From: Micromonospora eburnea
GTDB taxonomy: Bacteria; Actinomycetota; Actinomycetes; Mycobacteriales; Micromonosporaceae
Direction of reading: 5' to 3'
DNA length: 64,000 nucleotides
Assembly (NCBI RefSeq): GCF_900090225.1
Contig: NZ_FMHY01000002.1
Coordinates: forward strand, 6,076,001 to 6,140,000
The stretch's first letter is position 1. Each line of letters begins with the position of its first letter. Positions 40,111 through 48,092 of the stretch are shown here, in pieces. The notes under the pieces are model-generated. The model saw only the letters and a list, made by a program, of their open reading frames with translations. It did no database searches and was not told the origin of the DNA. The position numbers were made by a program, and so were the translations under genes.

Positions 40111-41010
40111 TCACAGGTCGATCGTGCGGCCCTGGGCGCGCGCGGTCTCGGCGGCGTCGAGCACCGCCACCACCTCCCGGCCGAACCGGACGTCGCAGCG
40201 GTGGTCCCGGGTGCCCGCCTCGACCTCCTCCAGCAGTTGGTCGATCGCCGTGCCGAACGCCTGGAGGGCGCTGCCGTCGCCGGGCGGGACGGTCTCCGTG
40301 CCGTTCTCGCCGAAGAAGACGAAATCCTGGGTGGTCGCCTCGGCCGGCGCGTCCAGGGTGAGCGCGAGGCTGCTGGTGGCGCCGCCGTCGTGGGTGAGCA
40401 GCAGGTGCACCAGGCCGCTCGGGCCGTCCATCGCGGCCACCCGGGTGACCCGGCCGAGCACCGGCAGGATCAGCGACAGCGCGTGCGGGCCGATATCCCA
40501 GAGCGCGCCCCGCTCCCGCCGCCACGGCGAGTTCCCGTACGGGTTCCCGGGCTGGAAGATCGAGGCGAACATGGTCGCCCGGGCGTGCTGCCAACCGCCG
40601 GCCGCCGCCGTCGAGGCGAGGAAGCCGGTGACGTTCGGGTGGAAACGCTGGGTGAAGAAGACCACCGAGGCCACCCCGGACGCCTGCGCGGCGGCGACCA
40701 CCCGGTCGGCCTCGGCGAGACTCAACGCCAGCGGCTTGTCCAGCAGCAGGTGCCGCCCCACGGTGGCGGCCCGGACGGCGATCTCGGCCTGCACGTCCGG
40801 CGGCAGCGCGACCGCGATCGCGTCGCAGGCGGCGAGCAACTCGTCCACGTCACCGAAGGCCGGTACGCCGTGCCGGGCGGCCAGCGCGGCGACCTTCTCC
40901 GGATCCCGGCCCCAGACACCGGCCAGCTCGGCCTGCGGGTGGGCGTCGATGGCCGCGGCGTGCGTCTCCGCCGCCCAGTAGCCGGTGCCGAACAAGCCGA
41001 ACCGCAGCAC
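40111..41010 (-). CDS. Gfo/Idh/MocA-family oxidoreductase
   Basis: The 299-residue protein has an N-terminal Rossmann domain (FGLFGTGYWAAETH), the family motif DKPLALSLAEADRVV with the conserved lysine, and the C-terminal alpha/beta domain with WDIGPHALSLILPVLG. Such enzymes oxidise or reduce sugars and inositols with NAD(P). The GTG at 41010 has GGGGGA upstream and is preferred over 41064, which has none. Substrate unknown. Confidence 0.88.
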   Translation of the reverse strand: MLRFGLFGTGYWAAETHAAAIDAHPQAELAGVWGRDPEKVAALAARHGVPAFGDVDELLAACDAIAVALPPDVQAEIAVRAATVGRHLLLDKPLALSLAEADRVVAAAQASGVASVVFFTQRFHPNVTGFLASTAAAGGWQHARATMFASIFQPGNPYGNSPWRRERGALWDIGPHALSLILPVLGRVTRVAAMDGPSGLVHLLLTHDGGATSSLALTLDAPAEATTQDFVFFGENGTETVPPGDGSALQAFGTAIDQLLEEVEAGTRDHRCDVRFGREVVAVLDAAETARAQGRTIDL

Positions 41011-41197
41011 GTGTCCCCCTGCCGTCGTCGTCCCACCACGGCGTACGCCCGTGGCGTGATCCACGCTAGTCGTCCGCCCCGTGCCGCGCCGCCCCGATGC
41101 GGCGGGCGGGCCCCGCCCGCTCCTCGGCCGCGACCCGCGCGAACCGCCGGGCGAGCCGGGCGACGGCGGCTACTACGACGCTTAGTAGGCTGTGCCG

Positions 41198-41623
41198 GTG
41201 AACGGGACTGCTTCGCCGGTGGCGGCGATGACCAGCGCCGCGGCGGCCGGCTCGCCGGTGGACGGGATCCTCGCGACGGCCGCGATCGTGCTGTCGCTCG
41301 TCATCGCGGTCTGGGCCCTGGTGGCGGCACTACGCCACCGGGCGCCGGACCGGCTCCAGTTCGTCGGGCTGGCCGCGCTGGAGGCGGCGCTACTGGCGCT
41401 CTCCGTGCTGGCCCTGGTGGCGATCGGGGGCGGCGAGCGGCCGGGCGAGCCGGGCGCCTTCTTCGGCTACCTGGTGACGCTGGTCTGCCTGCCGCCGCTG
41501 GCCTGGGTGCTGGCCCGGATGGAGCCGACCCGGTGGGGCTCGGCCATCGTCTGCGCGGTCTGCCTGGTCACCCCGGTCGTGGTGGTACGCCTCCAGCAGA
41601 CCTGGGAGGTCGTCGGTGGCTGA
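41198..41623 (+). CDS. Four-helix membrane protein, unknown function
   Basis: The 141-residue product has hydrophobic segments at about 23-43, 53-75, 85-105 and 112-128. TAGGCT ends 6 nt before GTG 41198, so a leaderless start there is preferred over GTG 41192. It overlaps the next gene by 8 nt. The pair looks like a small two-gene membrane operon. No family is recognised. Confidence 0.75.
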   Translation: MNGTASPVAAMTSAAAAGSPVDGILATAAIVLSLVIAVWALVAALRHRAPDRLQFVGLAALEAALLALSVLALVAIGGGERPGEPGAFFGYLVTLVCLPPLAWVLARMEPTRWGSAIVCAVCLVTPVVVVRLQQTWEVVGG

Positions 41624-42020
41624 GCCACGAATGACGAACCGCGGGCCGGGCCGGCTGCTGATCGCGGTCTACATCCTCTTCGCCATCGCCGCGACCTCTC
41701 GGGCGGGCCTGCAGATCGCCACCAAGTTCGACCGGGCGCCGGTGGCCTACCTGCTCTCCGCGGCGGCCGCGCTGATCTACATCGTGGCGGCGGTCGGGCT
41801 GGCCCGGGCCGGGCACGCCGGCCGCCGGGTGGCCCTGGCCTGCTGCACGGTGGAACTGGTCGGGGTGGTCGCGGTCGGCGTCCTCAGCGTGGCCGACAAG
41901 GCGCTCTTCCCGGACGAGACGGTCTGGTCCGGGTTCGGCAGCGGCTACGGCTACATCCCGCTGGTCCTGCCGATGCTCGGCCTGTACTGGCTCTGGCGCA
42001 CCCGCCGCGACCCCGCCTGA
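41616..42020 (+). CDS. Four-helix membrane protein, partner of the preceding gene
   Basis: The 134-residue product has helices at about 14-32, 44-63, 72-92 and 110-127. The GTG at 41616 (or ATG at 41631) lies inside the end of the upstream gene, so translation is coupled. Function is unknown. Confidence 0.78.
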   Translation: MAEPRMTNRGPGRLLIAVYILFAIAATSRAGLQIATKFDRAPVAYLLSAAAALIYIVAAVGLARAGHAGRRVALACCTVELVGVVAVGVLSVADKALFPDETVWSGFGSGYGYIPLVLPMLGLYWLWRTRRDPA

Positions 42021-42081
42021 CGCTCCCGCCCCCGGCCCGACCCGGCCCGCCCGGCGGGGACCGGGCGGGACCGCGACACGG

Positions 42082-42840
42082 TCAGTCCCTGGGGCCGCCG
42101 GCGACATAGATGACCTGCCCGGAGACGAAGGACGCGCCCTCGCTGACCAGGAACGAGATGGTGTGTGCGACGTCCTCCGGGCGGCCGGTGCGGCGGACCG
42201 GGATCTCGGCGGCGGCGTGCTGCTGGAGCGCCGCGAAGTCGACCTTCATCCGGGCCGCGGTGGCCGCGGTCATGTCGGTGACGATGAAGCCCGGCGCGAC
42301 CGCGTTGACGGTCACCCCGAACGGGCCCAGCTCGATGGCGAGGGTCTTGGTGAAGCCCTGCATGCCGGCCTTGGCAGCGGCGTAGTTCGCCTGGCCCCGG
42401 TTACCCAGCGCCGAGGTGCTGGAGAGGTTGACGATCCGGCCCCACTTCCGCTCGACCATGTGCCGCTGGGCGGCCTGGCTGAACAGGAACGCCCCGCGCA
42501 GGTGCACCCCCATGACGGTGTCCCAGTCGGCGTCGGTCATCTTGAACAGCAGGTTGTCGCGGAGCACCCCGGCGTTGTTGACCAGTACGCCCGGCGCGCC
42601 CAGTTCGGCGGCGACCCGCTCGACGGCGGCCTCCACCTGGGTCCGGTCGGAGACGTCGGCACCGACCCCGAGCGCCCGGCCGCCGGCGGCGACGATGGCG
42701 TCCACCGTCTCCTTGGTCGCCGCCTCCTCGATGTCGACCACGGCGACGGCCATGCCGTCGGCGGCCAGCCGGCGGGCGGTGGCCGCGCCGATGCCGCGTG
42801 CGGCTCCGGTCACGATGGCGACGCGGGGCTCCTCCGACAT
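42082..42840 (-). CDS. fabG: Short-chain dehydrogenase/reductase, FabG-like
   Basis: The 252-residue classical SDR has the NAD(P) motif VTGAARGIG (residues 10-18), NNAG, the catalytic serine in VNLSSTSALGN and YAAAK (Y-x3-K). It most resembles 3-oxoacyl-ACP reductases that reduce beta-ketoacyl thioesters. It stands alone rather than in a fatty-acid cluster, so the natural substrate may be a CoA ester. Its ribosome site GGGAGG lies inside an imperfect TTACC/GGTAA repeat, which could allow repressor control. Confidence 0.88.
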   Translation of the reverse strand: MSEEPRVAIVTGAARGIGAATARRLAADGMAVAVVDIEEAATKETVDAIVAAGGRALGVGADVSDRTQVEAAVERVAAELGAPGVLVNNAGVLRDNLLFKMTDADWDTVMGVHLRGAFLFSQAAQRHMVERKWGRIVNLSSTSALGNRGQANYAAAKAGMQGFTKTLAIELGPFGVTVNAVAPGFIVTDMTAATAARMKVDFAALQQHAAAEIPVRRTGRPEDVAHTISFLVSEGASFVSGQVIYVAGGPRD

Positions 42841-42895
42841 GATTACCTCCCGGTAACTTGGGCTCGATCGAAGGAGCTTAACCCCGATCCCGTCG

Positions 42896-44548
42896 TCACA
42901 GGTCCCGGCCCCGGCAGAGCCGGATCCACCGGTAGCCGTAGCCGGCGAGCTTGAGCCGGTCCAGCTTGCCGACCTCCGGGTAGTTGCGGTCGGTGAACAC
43001 GTCGATCGGCAGGTCCGCCTCGGGGGCGAGCATGCCCAGGTCGACCTCGACGTCCTCGGTGCCGAGGTGGTGCAGGAACACCATGGTCCCCGTCGGCCCG
43101 TCGGCGCGGTGCGCCAGCACCCCGGGCGGCATCGGCACGTCGATGTGGGAGGTGGTGCCCGAGCCGACCTCCGGCGCCTCCCGGAGGGTACGGATCATCC
43201 GCTCGAACCAGCCCAGCAGCGACCTCGGGTCCCTGCGCTGGGCGGTCACGTTGACCCGCTGGTAGCCGTACTCGCCGTGGTCGACAACCGGGCGGACCAG
43301 CTTCTCCGGGTCGGCCGTGGAGAAGCCGCCGTTCTCCTGGTACGACCACTGCATCGGGGTACGGATCGCCTCCCGGCCGGGCAGCGACAGGTCCTCGCCC
43401 ATGCCGATCTCCTCCCCGTAGCGCAGCACCGGTGTGCCGCGCAGCGAGAACTGGAGCGCGTACGCCAGCTCGATGCGCCGGCGGTCGTTGCCGAGCATCG
43501 GGGCGAGCCTGCGGCGGATGCCCCGGCCGTAGAGGCGCATGTCCTCGTCGGGGCCGAACTGCTCGTACACCTGGTTGCGCTGCTCCGCGGTGAGCCGGGA
43601 CAGGTCGATCTCGTCGTGGTTACGCAGGAAGGTCGCCCACTGCCCGCCCACAGGCAGCGCCGGGCTGTCCCGCAGTGCCTCGATCACCGGCTCCGGGTCC
43701 TGCCGGGCCAGGGCGAGCATCAGCCGCCCGTTGAGCATGAAGTCGAAGAGCATGTGGATCCGGTTGGCCGAGCCGCCGCTGTCGCCGAAGTACGTCGGGA
43801 GCTGGTCGGGCTCGACGTTCGCCTCGGCCAGCAGGATCGCGTCGCCCCGCCGCCACTGCACGTACTGGCGCAGCTCGGTGAGGAATTCCAGGTCCTTCGG
43901 CGAGTCCGGGTTGCCCGGCTCGGTCAGCTCGATGATGAACGGTACGGCGTCCATCCGGAACCCGGAGACGCCGAGCTGGAGCCAGAACGACACGATCTTC
44001 TTGATCTCGGCGCGTACCTCGGGGTTGGCGATGTTGAGGTCCGGCTGGAAGTCGTAGAAGCGGTGGTAGTACCACGCCCTGGCGGTCCGGTCGTAGCTCC
44101 ACGTCTCGTCCTGCTCGCCGGGGAAGACCATGCCCTGGTGGCGGTCCGGCGGCCCCTTCGCCGACCAGACGTACCAGTTTCGGTAGGGCGAGTCGGGCGA
44201 GGAGCGCGCGGACTGGAACCAGGGGTGCTCGTCCGAGGTGTGGTTGACGACCAGATCGATGATCACCCGGATGCCCCGGTTCTGCGCCTGGTGCAGCAAC
44301 TCCGCGAAGTCGCCGAGGGTGCCCAGGCGCGGGTCCACGTTGTAGAAGTCGGTGACGTCGTAGCCGCCGTCCCGCCGGGGGGACGGGTGGATCGGATGCA
44401 GCCACAGGCAGGTCACGCCGAGCCGGGCCAGGTAGTCCAGGCGGCCGATGAGGCCGTGGATGTCCCCCACCCCGTCGCCGTTCGAGTCCGCGAACGTGTC
44501 GATGTCGAGGCAGTAGACGACCGCCTCCTGATACCACCTCTCGCCCAT
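42896..44548 (-). CDS. GH13 trehalose-synthase-like alpha-glucosyl enzyme
   Basis: The 550-residue protein is a GH13 alpha-amylase-family enzyme close to maltose-to-trehalose isomerases (TreS). The (beta/alpha)8 barrel has IDLVVNHTSDEHPWF, nucleophile D200 (GFRMDAVPF), acid/base E242 (LLAEANVE) and D312 (FLRNHDEID). The last 90 residues form the usual beta-domain. TreS of this phylum is normally about 570-600 residues and the match is not exact, so hydrolytic activity is also possible. ATG at 44548 follows GAGAGGTGG. Intracellular. Confidence 0.87.
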   Translation of the reverse strand: MGERWYQEAVVYCLDIDTFADSNGDGVGDIHGLIGRLDYLARLGVTCLWLHPIHPSPRRDGGYDVTDFYNVDPRLGTLGDFAELLHQAQNRGIRVIIDLVVNHTSDEHPWFQSARSSPDSPYRNWYVWSAKGPPDRHQGMVFPGEQDETWSYDRTARAWYYHRFYDFQPDLNIANPEVRAEIKKIVSFWLQLGVSGFRMDAVPFIIELTEPGNPDSPKDLEFLTELRQYVQWRRGDAILLAEANVEPDQLPTYFGDSGGSANRIHMLFDFMLNGRLMLALARQDPEPVIEALRDSPALPVGGQWATFLRNHDEIDLSRLTAEQRNQVYEQFGPDEDMRLYGRGIRRRLAPMLGNDRRRIELAYALQFSLRGTPVLRYGEEIGMGEDLSLPGREAIRTPMQWSYQENGGFSTADPEKLVRPVVDHGEYGYQRVNVTAQRRDPRSLLGWFERMIRTLREAPEVGSGTTSHIDVPMPPGVLAHRADGPTGTMVFLHHLGTEDVEVDLGMLAPEADLPIDVFTDRNYPEVGKLDRLKLAGYGYRWIRLCRGRDL

Positions 44549-44627
44549 GCCCGGTCTATTTCTCCCCGCCGCGGCTTCGGCAAACCGGTCCCTCCTCAGT
44601 GGGCCGCCGGGCGGGTACGGTGCCGGC

Positions 44628-45221
44628 ATGAGCCACGACAGCCACCCCGTCGACTGGTCCGCCGGCACCTGGCTGAACCCGCCCGTACGCACCGACGAGT
44701 CCGGCGACGGCCTGCTGGTCGAGCCGCGCGAGGGCAGTGACTTCTGGCGGCGGACCAGCTACGGCTTCGTACACGACGACGGGTCGGCGTTGCTGGCGCC
44801 GTTCCCCGTGGACAGCGCGATGGAGGTCAGCTTCCGCCTCGACTACGGTGCGCAGTTCGACCAGGCCGGGGTGCTGGTCCGGGTGGACGAGCGGCGGTGG
44901 ACCAAGGCGGGGGTGGAGGTCAGCGACGGGTGCCCGCAGGTGGGCGCGGTGGTCACCGACGAGGTGTCGGACTGGTCGGTCGCGCCGGTGCCCGAGTGGT
45001 CGGGGCGGGAGGTGACCGTCCGGGTCAGCCGGGCCGGGGACGCGCTGACCGTACGGGCCCGGGTGGACCGCGAGCCGTGGCGGCTGGTCCGCCTGGCCCC
45101 GCTGGACCCGGCAGCCGTCGCGTCGGCCGGCCCCTACTGCTGCTCCCCCACCCGCAGCGCCCTCCGGGTCCACTTCACCGCCTGGCACCGAACGCCACCC
45201 GACGCCACCCTCCACCCCTGA
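44628..45221 (+). CDS. DUF1349 beta-sandwich protein
   Basis: The 197-residue product has DUF1349 features (SDFWRRTSYGFVHDDG, FDQAGVLVRVDERRWTKAGVE, SDWSVAPVPEW). The family has a concanavalin-like sandwich, and its role is uncertain, perhaps sugar binding. TACGGT lies 6 nt before ATG 44628, so the message is probably leaderless. It diverges from the GH13 gene, which fits carbohydrate metabolism. Confidence 0.85.
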   Translation: MSHDSHPVDWSAGTWLNPPVRTDESGDGLLVEPREGSDFWRRTSYGFVHDDGSALLAPFPVDSAMEVSFRLDYGAQFDQAGVLVRVDERRWTKAGVEVSDGCPQVGAVVTDEVSDWSVAPVPEWSGREVTVRVSRAGDALTVRARVDREPWRLVRLAPLDPAAVASAGPYCCSPTRSALRVHFTAWHRTPPDATLHP

Positions 45222-45234
45222 CCCTCCCGCCGAT

Positions 45235-45296
45235 CATGGAGTTGCGGCGACCGGATGGCCTGCTTCACGGCGTTCGTCCGGTGCCGCAACTCCATG
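45235..45296. repeat. Dispersed hairpin repeat, family A copy 2
   Basis: CATGGAGTTGCGGC (45235-45248) and its complement (45283-45296) form a 14-bp stem, with ACCGGA/TCCGGT continuing inside. It lies between convergent DUF1349 and GH16 genes, the position expected of a two-way terminator. Confidence 0.75.
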
Positions 45297-45317
45297 TTCG
45301 ACGCGGTAAGGAGGGGG

Positions 45318-46742
45318 TTAGCGGCGGAAGGTGAACCAGTTGACGTTGACGAAGTCGGCGGGCTGGCCGCTGGAGAAGGTCAGGTAGACGGTGTGGCGGC
45401 CGGTCACCGCGCTGACGTTGCCGGGTACCGAGCGCCAGGTCTGCCAGCCGCCGGTGTTGGCGACCGCGAAGCTGCCGATCGGCGCGCTGGTGGCGCTGTC
45501 CAGCCGGACCTCGACCAGCCCGCTCACCCCGGCCGGCGCGCCGGAGGCGACCCGGGCCAGGAAGTCCTTCGGCGGCGTGGCGCCGAAGTCGACGTTGTCG
45601 TAGCGGGCCCAGTCACCGTTGCTCAGCCAGCCGATGTCCTGCCCGCCCTCGGAGCACGTCTCCACCTGCACCCCGTTCTGGGCGTTGAACGCCTCGGCCT
45701 GGATGGTCGAGTACGCGTCCACCACACCGCCGGGCGGCGGGGTGGTCGGCGGTGTGGTGGTCGGCGGGTTGCCGCCGCCCCGGGTGTAGACGGCCACGTA
45801 GTCGACCAGCATCGGCCGGCCGGAGACGGTGGCGGAGGTCGGCGTGGTGGTGCCGGCCACCCCGTTCGGGAAGCCGCCGCCCATCGCCACGTTGAGCAGC
45901 AGGAAGTAGCCGCCGTGGCTGGTCATCTGCCCCCAGTACGTGCCGACCTGGCTCTGGCTGACGGAGTGGAAGAGCTGGCCGTCGACGTACCAGCGGAGCT
46001 GCTGGGGGCTGACCGAGGCGTCCCACTCGAAGCGGTACGTGTGGAACGCCGACTGGCAGGTGCCGCCCGGGCAGGCCCGGGAACTGCCGATGCCGTTGAA
46101 CTCGTCGCACGGCCCGCCGGGGGCGACGCCGCAGTGCAGCACCCCCCAGACCGAGTTGATCCCGTTGACGTTCTCCATGATGTCGAACTCGCCGACCCCC
46201 GGCCAGTTCTGGTAGTTGCCCCGGTACGGCGAGCCGAGGGCCCAGAACGCCGGCCAGTAGCCGGCCGCCTCCGCGCCGGTGACGTTCGGCATCTGGATCC
46301 GCCCTTCCAGGGCGAGCACTCCCCCGGCCGGCGGCTTGAAGTCGGTCCGTACGGTCTCGATCCGGGCCGAGGTCCACCGGCCGGCGCCGTCCCGCAGTGG
46401 GGTGATCCGCAGGTTGCCGGCACCGTCCTGGCTGAGGTTGGCGGTGTTCGAGGTGTACGTCTGGATCTCGCCGGTGCCCCAGTTGGCCGGGCCGCCCGGG
46501 TAGCTGGTGCCGGTGTCGATGATCCAGTTGGCGGATGAGGGCAGGGTGCCGGCGGCGCCGGTGAAGTCGTCGCTCCACACCAGGCTCCAGCCGGACGGCG
46601 GCGGTGGGACGGCGGCGTGCGCGGTCATCGAGACCGCGGCCAGCACGGTGGTGGTGGCGACCACGGCCGCCGCCAGGGAGAGCCGCCGGCGCGATCGGCG
46701 CACGGCGGACGGGGCGGCGGGCGCCGCCAGGACAGGATTCAT
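45318..46742 (-). CDS. Secreted GH16 beta-glucanase with CBM6
   Basis: The 474-residue preprotein has a signal peptide (cleavage near AHA-AV, residues 42-44), a GH16 catalytic domain with nucleophile E185, D187 and acid/base E190 in GEFDIMEN, a Pro/Thr linker (about 325-340), and a C-terminal CBM6-like sugar-binding module (about 345-474). It probably cuts beta-1,3-glucan such as laminarin. A 14-bp palindrome upstream (46771-46784) suggests control by a LacI-type cellulose or glucan repressor. Confidence 0.93.
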   Translation of the reverse strand: MNPVLAAPAAPSAVRRSRRRLSLAAAVVATTTVLAAVSMTAHAAVPPPPSGWSLVWSDDFTGAAGTLPSSANWIIDTGTSYPGGPANWGTGEIQTYTSNTANLSQDGAGNLRITPLRDGAGRWTSARIETVRTDFKPPAGGVLALEGRIQMPNVTGAEAAGYWPAFWALGSPYRGNYQNWPGVGEFDIMENVNGINSVWGVLHCGVAPGGPCDEFNGIGSSRACPGGTCQSAFHTYRFEWDASVSPQQLRWYVDGQLFHSVSQSQVGTYWGQMTSHGGYFLLLNVAMGGGFPNGVAGTTTPTSATVSGRPMLVDYVAVYTRGGGNPPTTTPPTTPPPGGVVDAYSTIQAEAFNAQNGVQVETCSEGGQDIGWLSNGDWARYDNVDFGATPPKDFLARVASGAPAGVSGLVEVRLDSATSAPIGSFAVANTGGWQTWRSVPGNVSAVTGRHTVYLTFSSGQPADFVNVNWFTFRR

Positions 46743-46770
46743 CGGAATGCCTCTCTGCGGGGACGGGGCG

Positions 46771-46784
46771 AGAGAGCGCTCTCT
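46771..46784. promoter_or_regulatory. CebR-like LacI-family operator
   Basis: AGAGAGCGCTCTCT is a perfect 14-bp palindrome with the GAGCGCTC core of CebR operators. It lies 29 bp upstream of the GH16 start and would block transcription in the absence of oligosaccharide. Confidence 0.75.
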
Positions 46785-46817
46785 GGTTGCGATTTGTACG
46801 CCCCGCCCCCACAGTTG

Positions 46818-47561
46818 TCAACGCTTGTCGATGTCTGCCGTCTGTGGCCGGCGCAGGATCGCCTGCTCCAGCGCGGTCCAACCGGTGGTGGTGACCAGAT
46901 AGAGCACCGCCGCCAGCGGCACCACCAAGGCCAACAGCACCGTGCTGAACGGCAGCAGCGGCATCAGCCGGCCCAGGACGGCGCTCGGACCCTCGGCGGG
47001 CGCACCGGTGGCCGTGGCCGCCCGGCGGATCCGGCGCGACGACCACCAGGCCAGCGCGAGCAGGGCCACCAGCAGCAGCCCGAAGACCGCCACCACCGGG
47101 CCGGAGAGCCCGTCGCCGAGGTGCCAGCCCAGCGGCACGCCGGCCAGCCGCTCGTGCAGCAGACCGGGCGAGCCGGCGTGGTCGAGGCCGTCGCCGGTGG
47201 CGAAGAGGCGGTACATGACCAGGAAGAACGGTGCCTGCAACAGCGTCGGAAGGCAGCCCGCGACCGGGTTGGCCCCGGCCTGCCGGTAGAGCGCGACCAG
47301 CTCGCTCTGCAGACGGGCGGGGTCGTCCGCGTACCGCTGGGAGAGGTCGCGGATCTCGGGGGCGAGCGCCGCGCGGCGCCGCTCCCCGCGGACCTGGGCC
47401 ACGGTGAGCGGCGAGATCAGCAGCCGGATCCCGACGGTGAACAGGACGATCGCGGCGGCCGTCGCGGCCCCGCCGGCCAGCGGGGTCAGCGTGTCGGCGA
47501 GCCAGGAGACGGCGGTGGCGGCGGCAGTGGCCGCAGAGTGCAGTGGTGCGAAGGCGAGCAT
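46818..47561 (-). CDS. YidC/Oxa1-family membrane insertase paralogue
   Basis: The 247-residue protein has five hydrophobic segments and the YidC core: GIRLLISPLTVAQVRGERRR (conserved arginine of the hydrophilic groove), LVALYRQAGANPVAGCLPTLLQAPFF, and late helices ending at TTTGWTALEQAIL. It lacks the long tail of housekeeping YidC and is not next to rpmH or rnpA. ATG at 47561. It may serve a subset of membrane proteins. It is followed by the GH16 gene and preceded by a small DUF6412-like membrane gene. Confidence 0.88.
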   Translation of the reverse strand: MLAFAPLHSAATAAATAVSWLADTLTPLAGGAATAAAIVLFTVGIRLLISPLTVAQVRGERRRAALAPEIRDLSQRYADDPARLQSELVALYRQAGANPVAGCLPTLLQAPFFLVMYRLFATGDGLDHAGSPGLLHERLAGVPLGWHLGDGLSGPVVAVFGLLLVALLALAWWSSRRIRRAATATGAPAEGPSAVLGRLMPLLPFSTVLLALVVPLAAVLYLVTTTGWTALEQAILRRPQTADIDKR

Positions 47562-47682
47562 GGGGGAACCCCTCGGTCCGATTCCGGATGCCCCGACGGG
47601 ACGACGCGTCCCGGCGGGACGGATGACGACGGAATCGGCCGCGTGGCGGCGGCCACCCACGCCAGGCGGGGACGGCGGGGCG

Positions 47683-47967
47683 CTACGCGGCCGAGGGACG
47701 CAGGCCGGGGGCTCGGGGCCGGGGCCGACCGGAGGCGTCCGGGTCGGCCTGCCGGGGCACCCGGCGACCGCGGGCCCGGGCCCGCAGGGCGGAGGCCCGC
47801 CGCCCGCCGGGCGGGATGGGCAGCGCCCGCACCCGCAACGCGAGCAGCGTGGCCAGCAGCAGCGTGGCGGCGACCGCCGCGCCGGCGAGCAGACCCGCCG
47901 GCCGGTCGGCCATGAACTGGGCGAGGACGTACGCCCACGTCCCCGTCACCACCAGCATCCCCCGCAC
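47683..47967 (-). CDS. DUF6412-like small membrane protein
   Basis: The 94-residue product has one or two helices (about 5-45) and an Arg/Pro-rich cytoplasmic tail. I recall DUF6412 proteins encoded beside short YidC paralogues in Micromonosporaceae, and the arrangement here agrees. The function is unknown; it could be a partner or client of the insertase. Confidence 0.65.
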   Translation of the reverse strand: MRGMLVVTGTWAYVLAQFMADRPAGLLAGAAVAATLLLATLLALRVRALPIPPGGRRASALRARARGRRVPRQADPDASGRPRPRAPGLRPSAA

Positions 47968-48008
47968 ACGCCCACCCTAGAACCCCCCGTCATCCCTCGC
48001 CCATCGAG

Positions 48009-48066
48009 TTGATCAAGAAGTTTGGGTCGGGAGCCCGCCGGATCGGGACGCAAACCTCTTGATCAA
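48009..48066. repeat. Dispersed hairpin repeat, family A copy 3
   Basis: TTGATCAAGAAGTTTG (48009-48024) pairs with CAAACCTCTTGATCAA (48051-48066) at 15 of 16 positions. It lies directly beyond the lysX stop. The loop contains GGGTCGGGAGCCCG. Confidence 0.78.
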
Positions 48067-48092
48067 CGACGCCGGGGGGCGGGGGTGGGGGG

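Noticed and set aside
37393..41010. A macrolide biosynthesis cluster
   Set aside because: No polyketide synthase, P450 or deoxysugar genes are present. Only resistance-type genes are seen.
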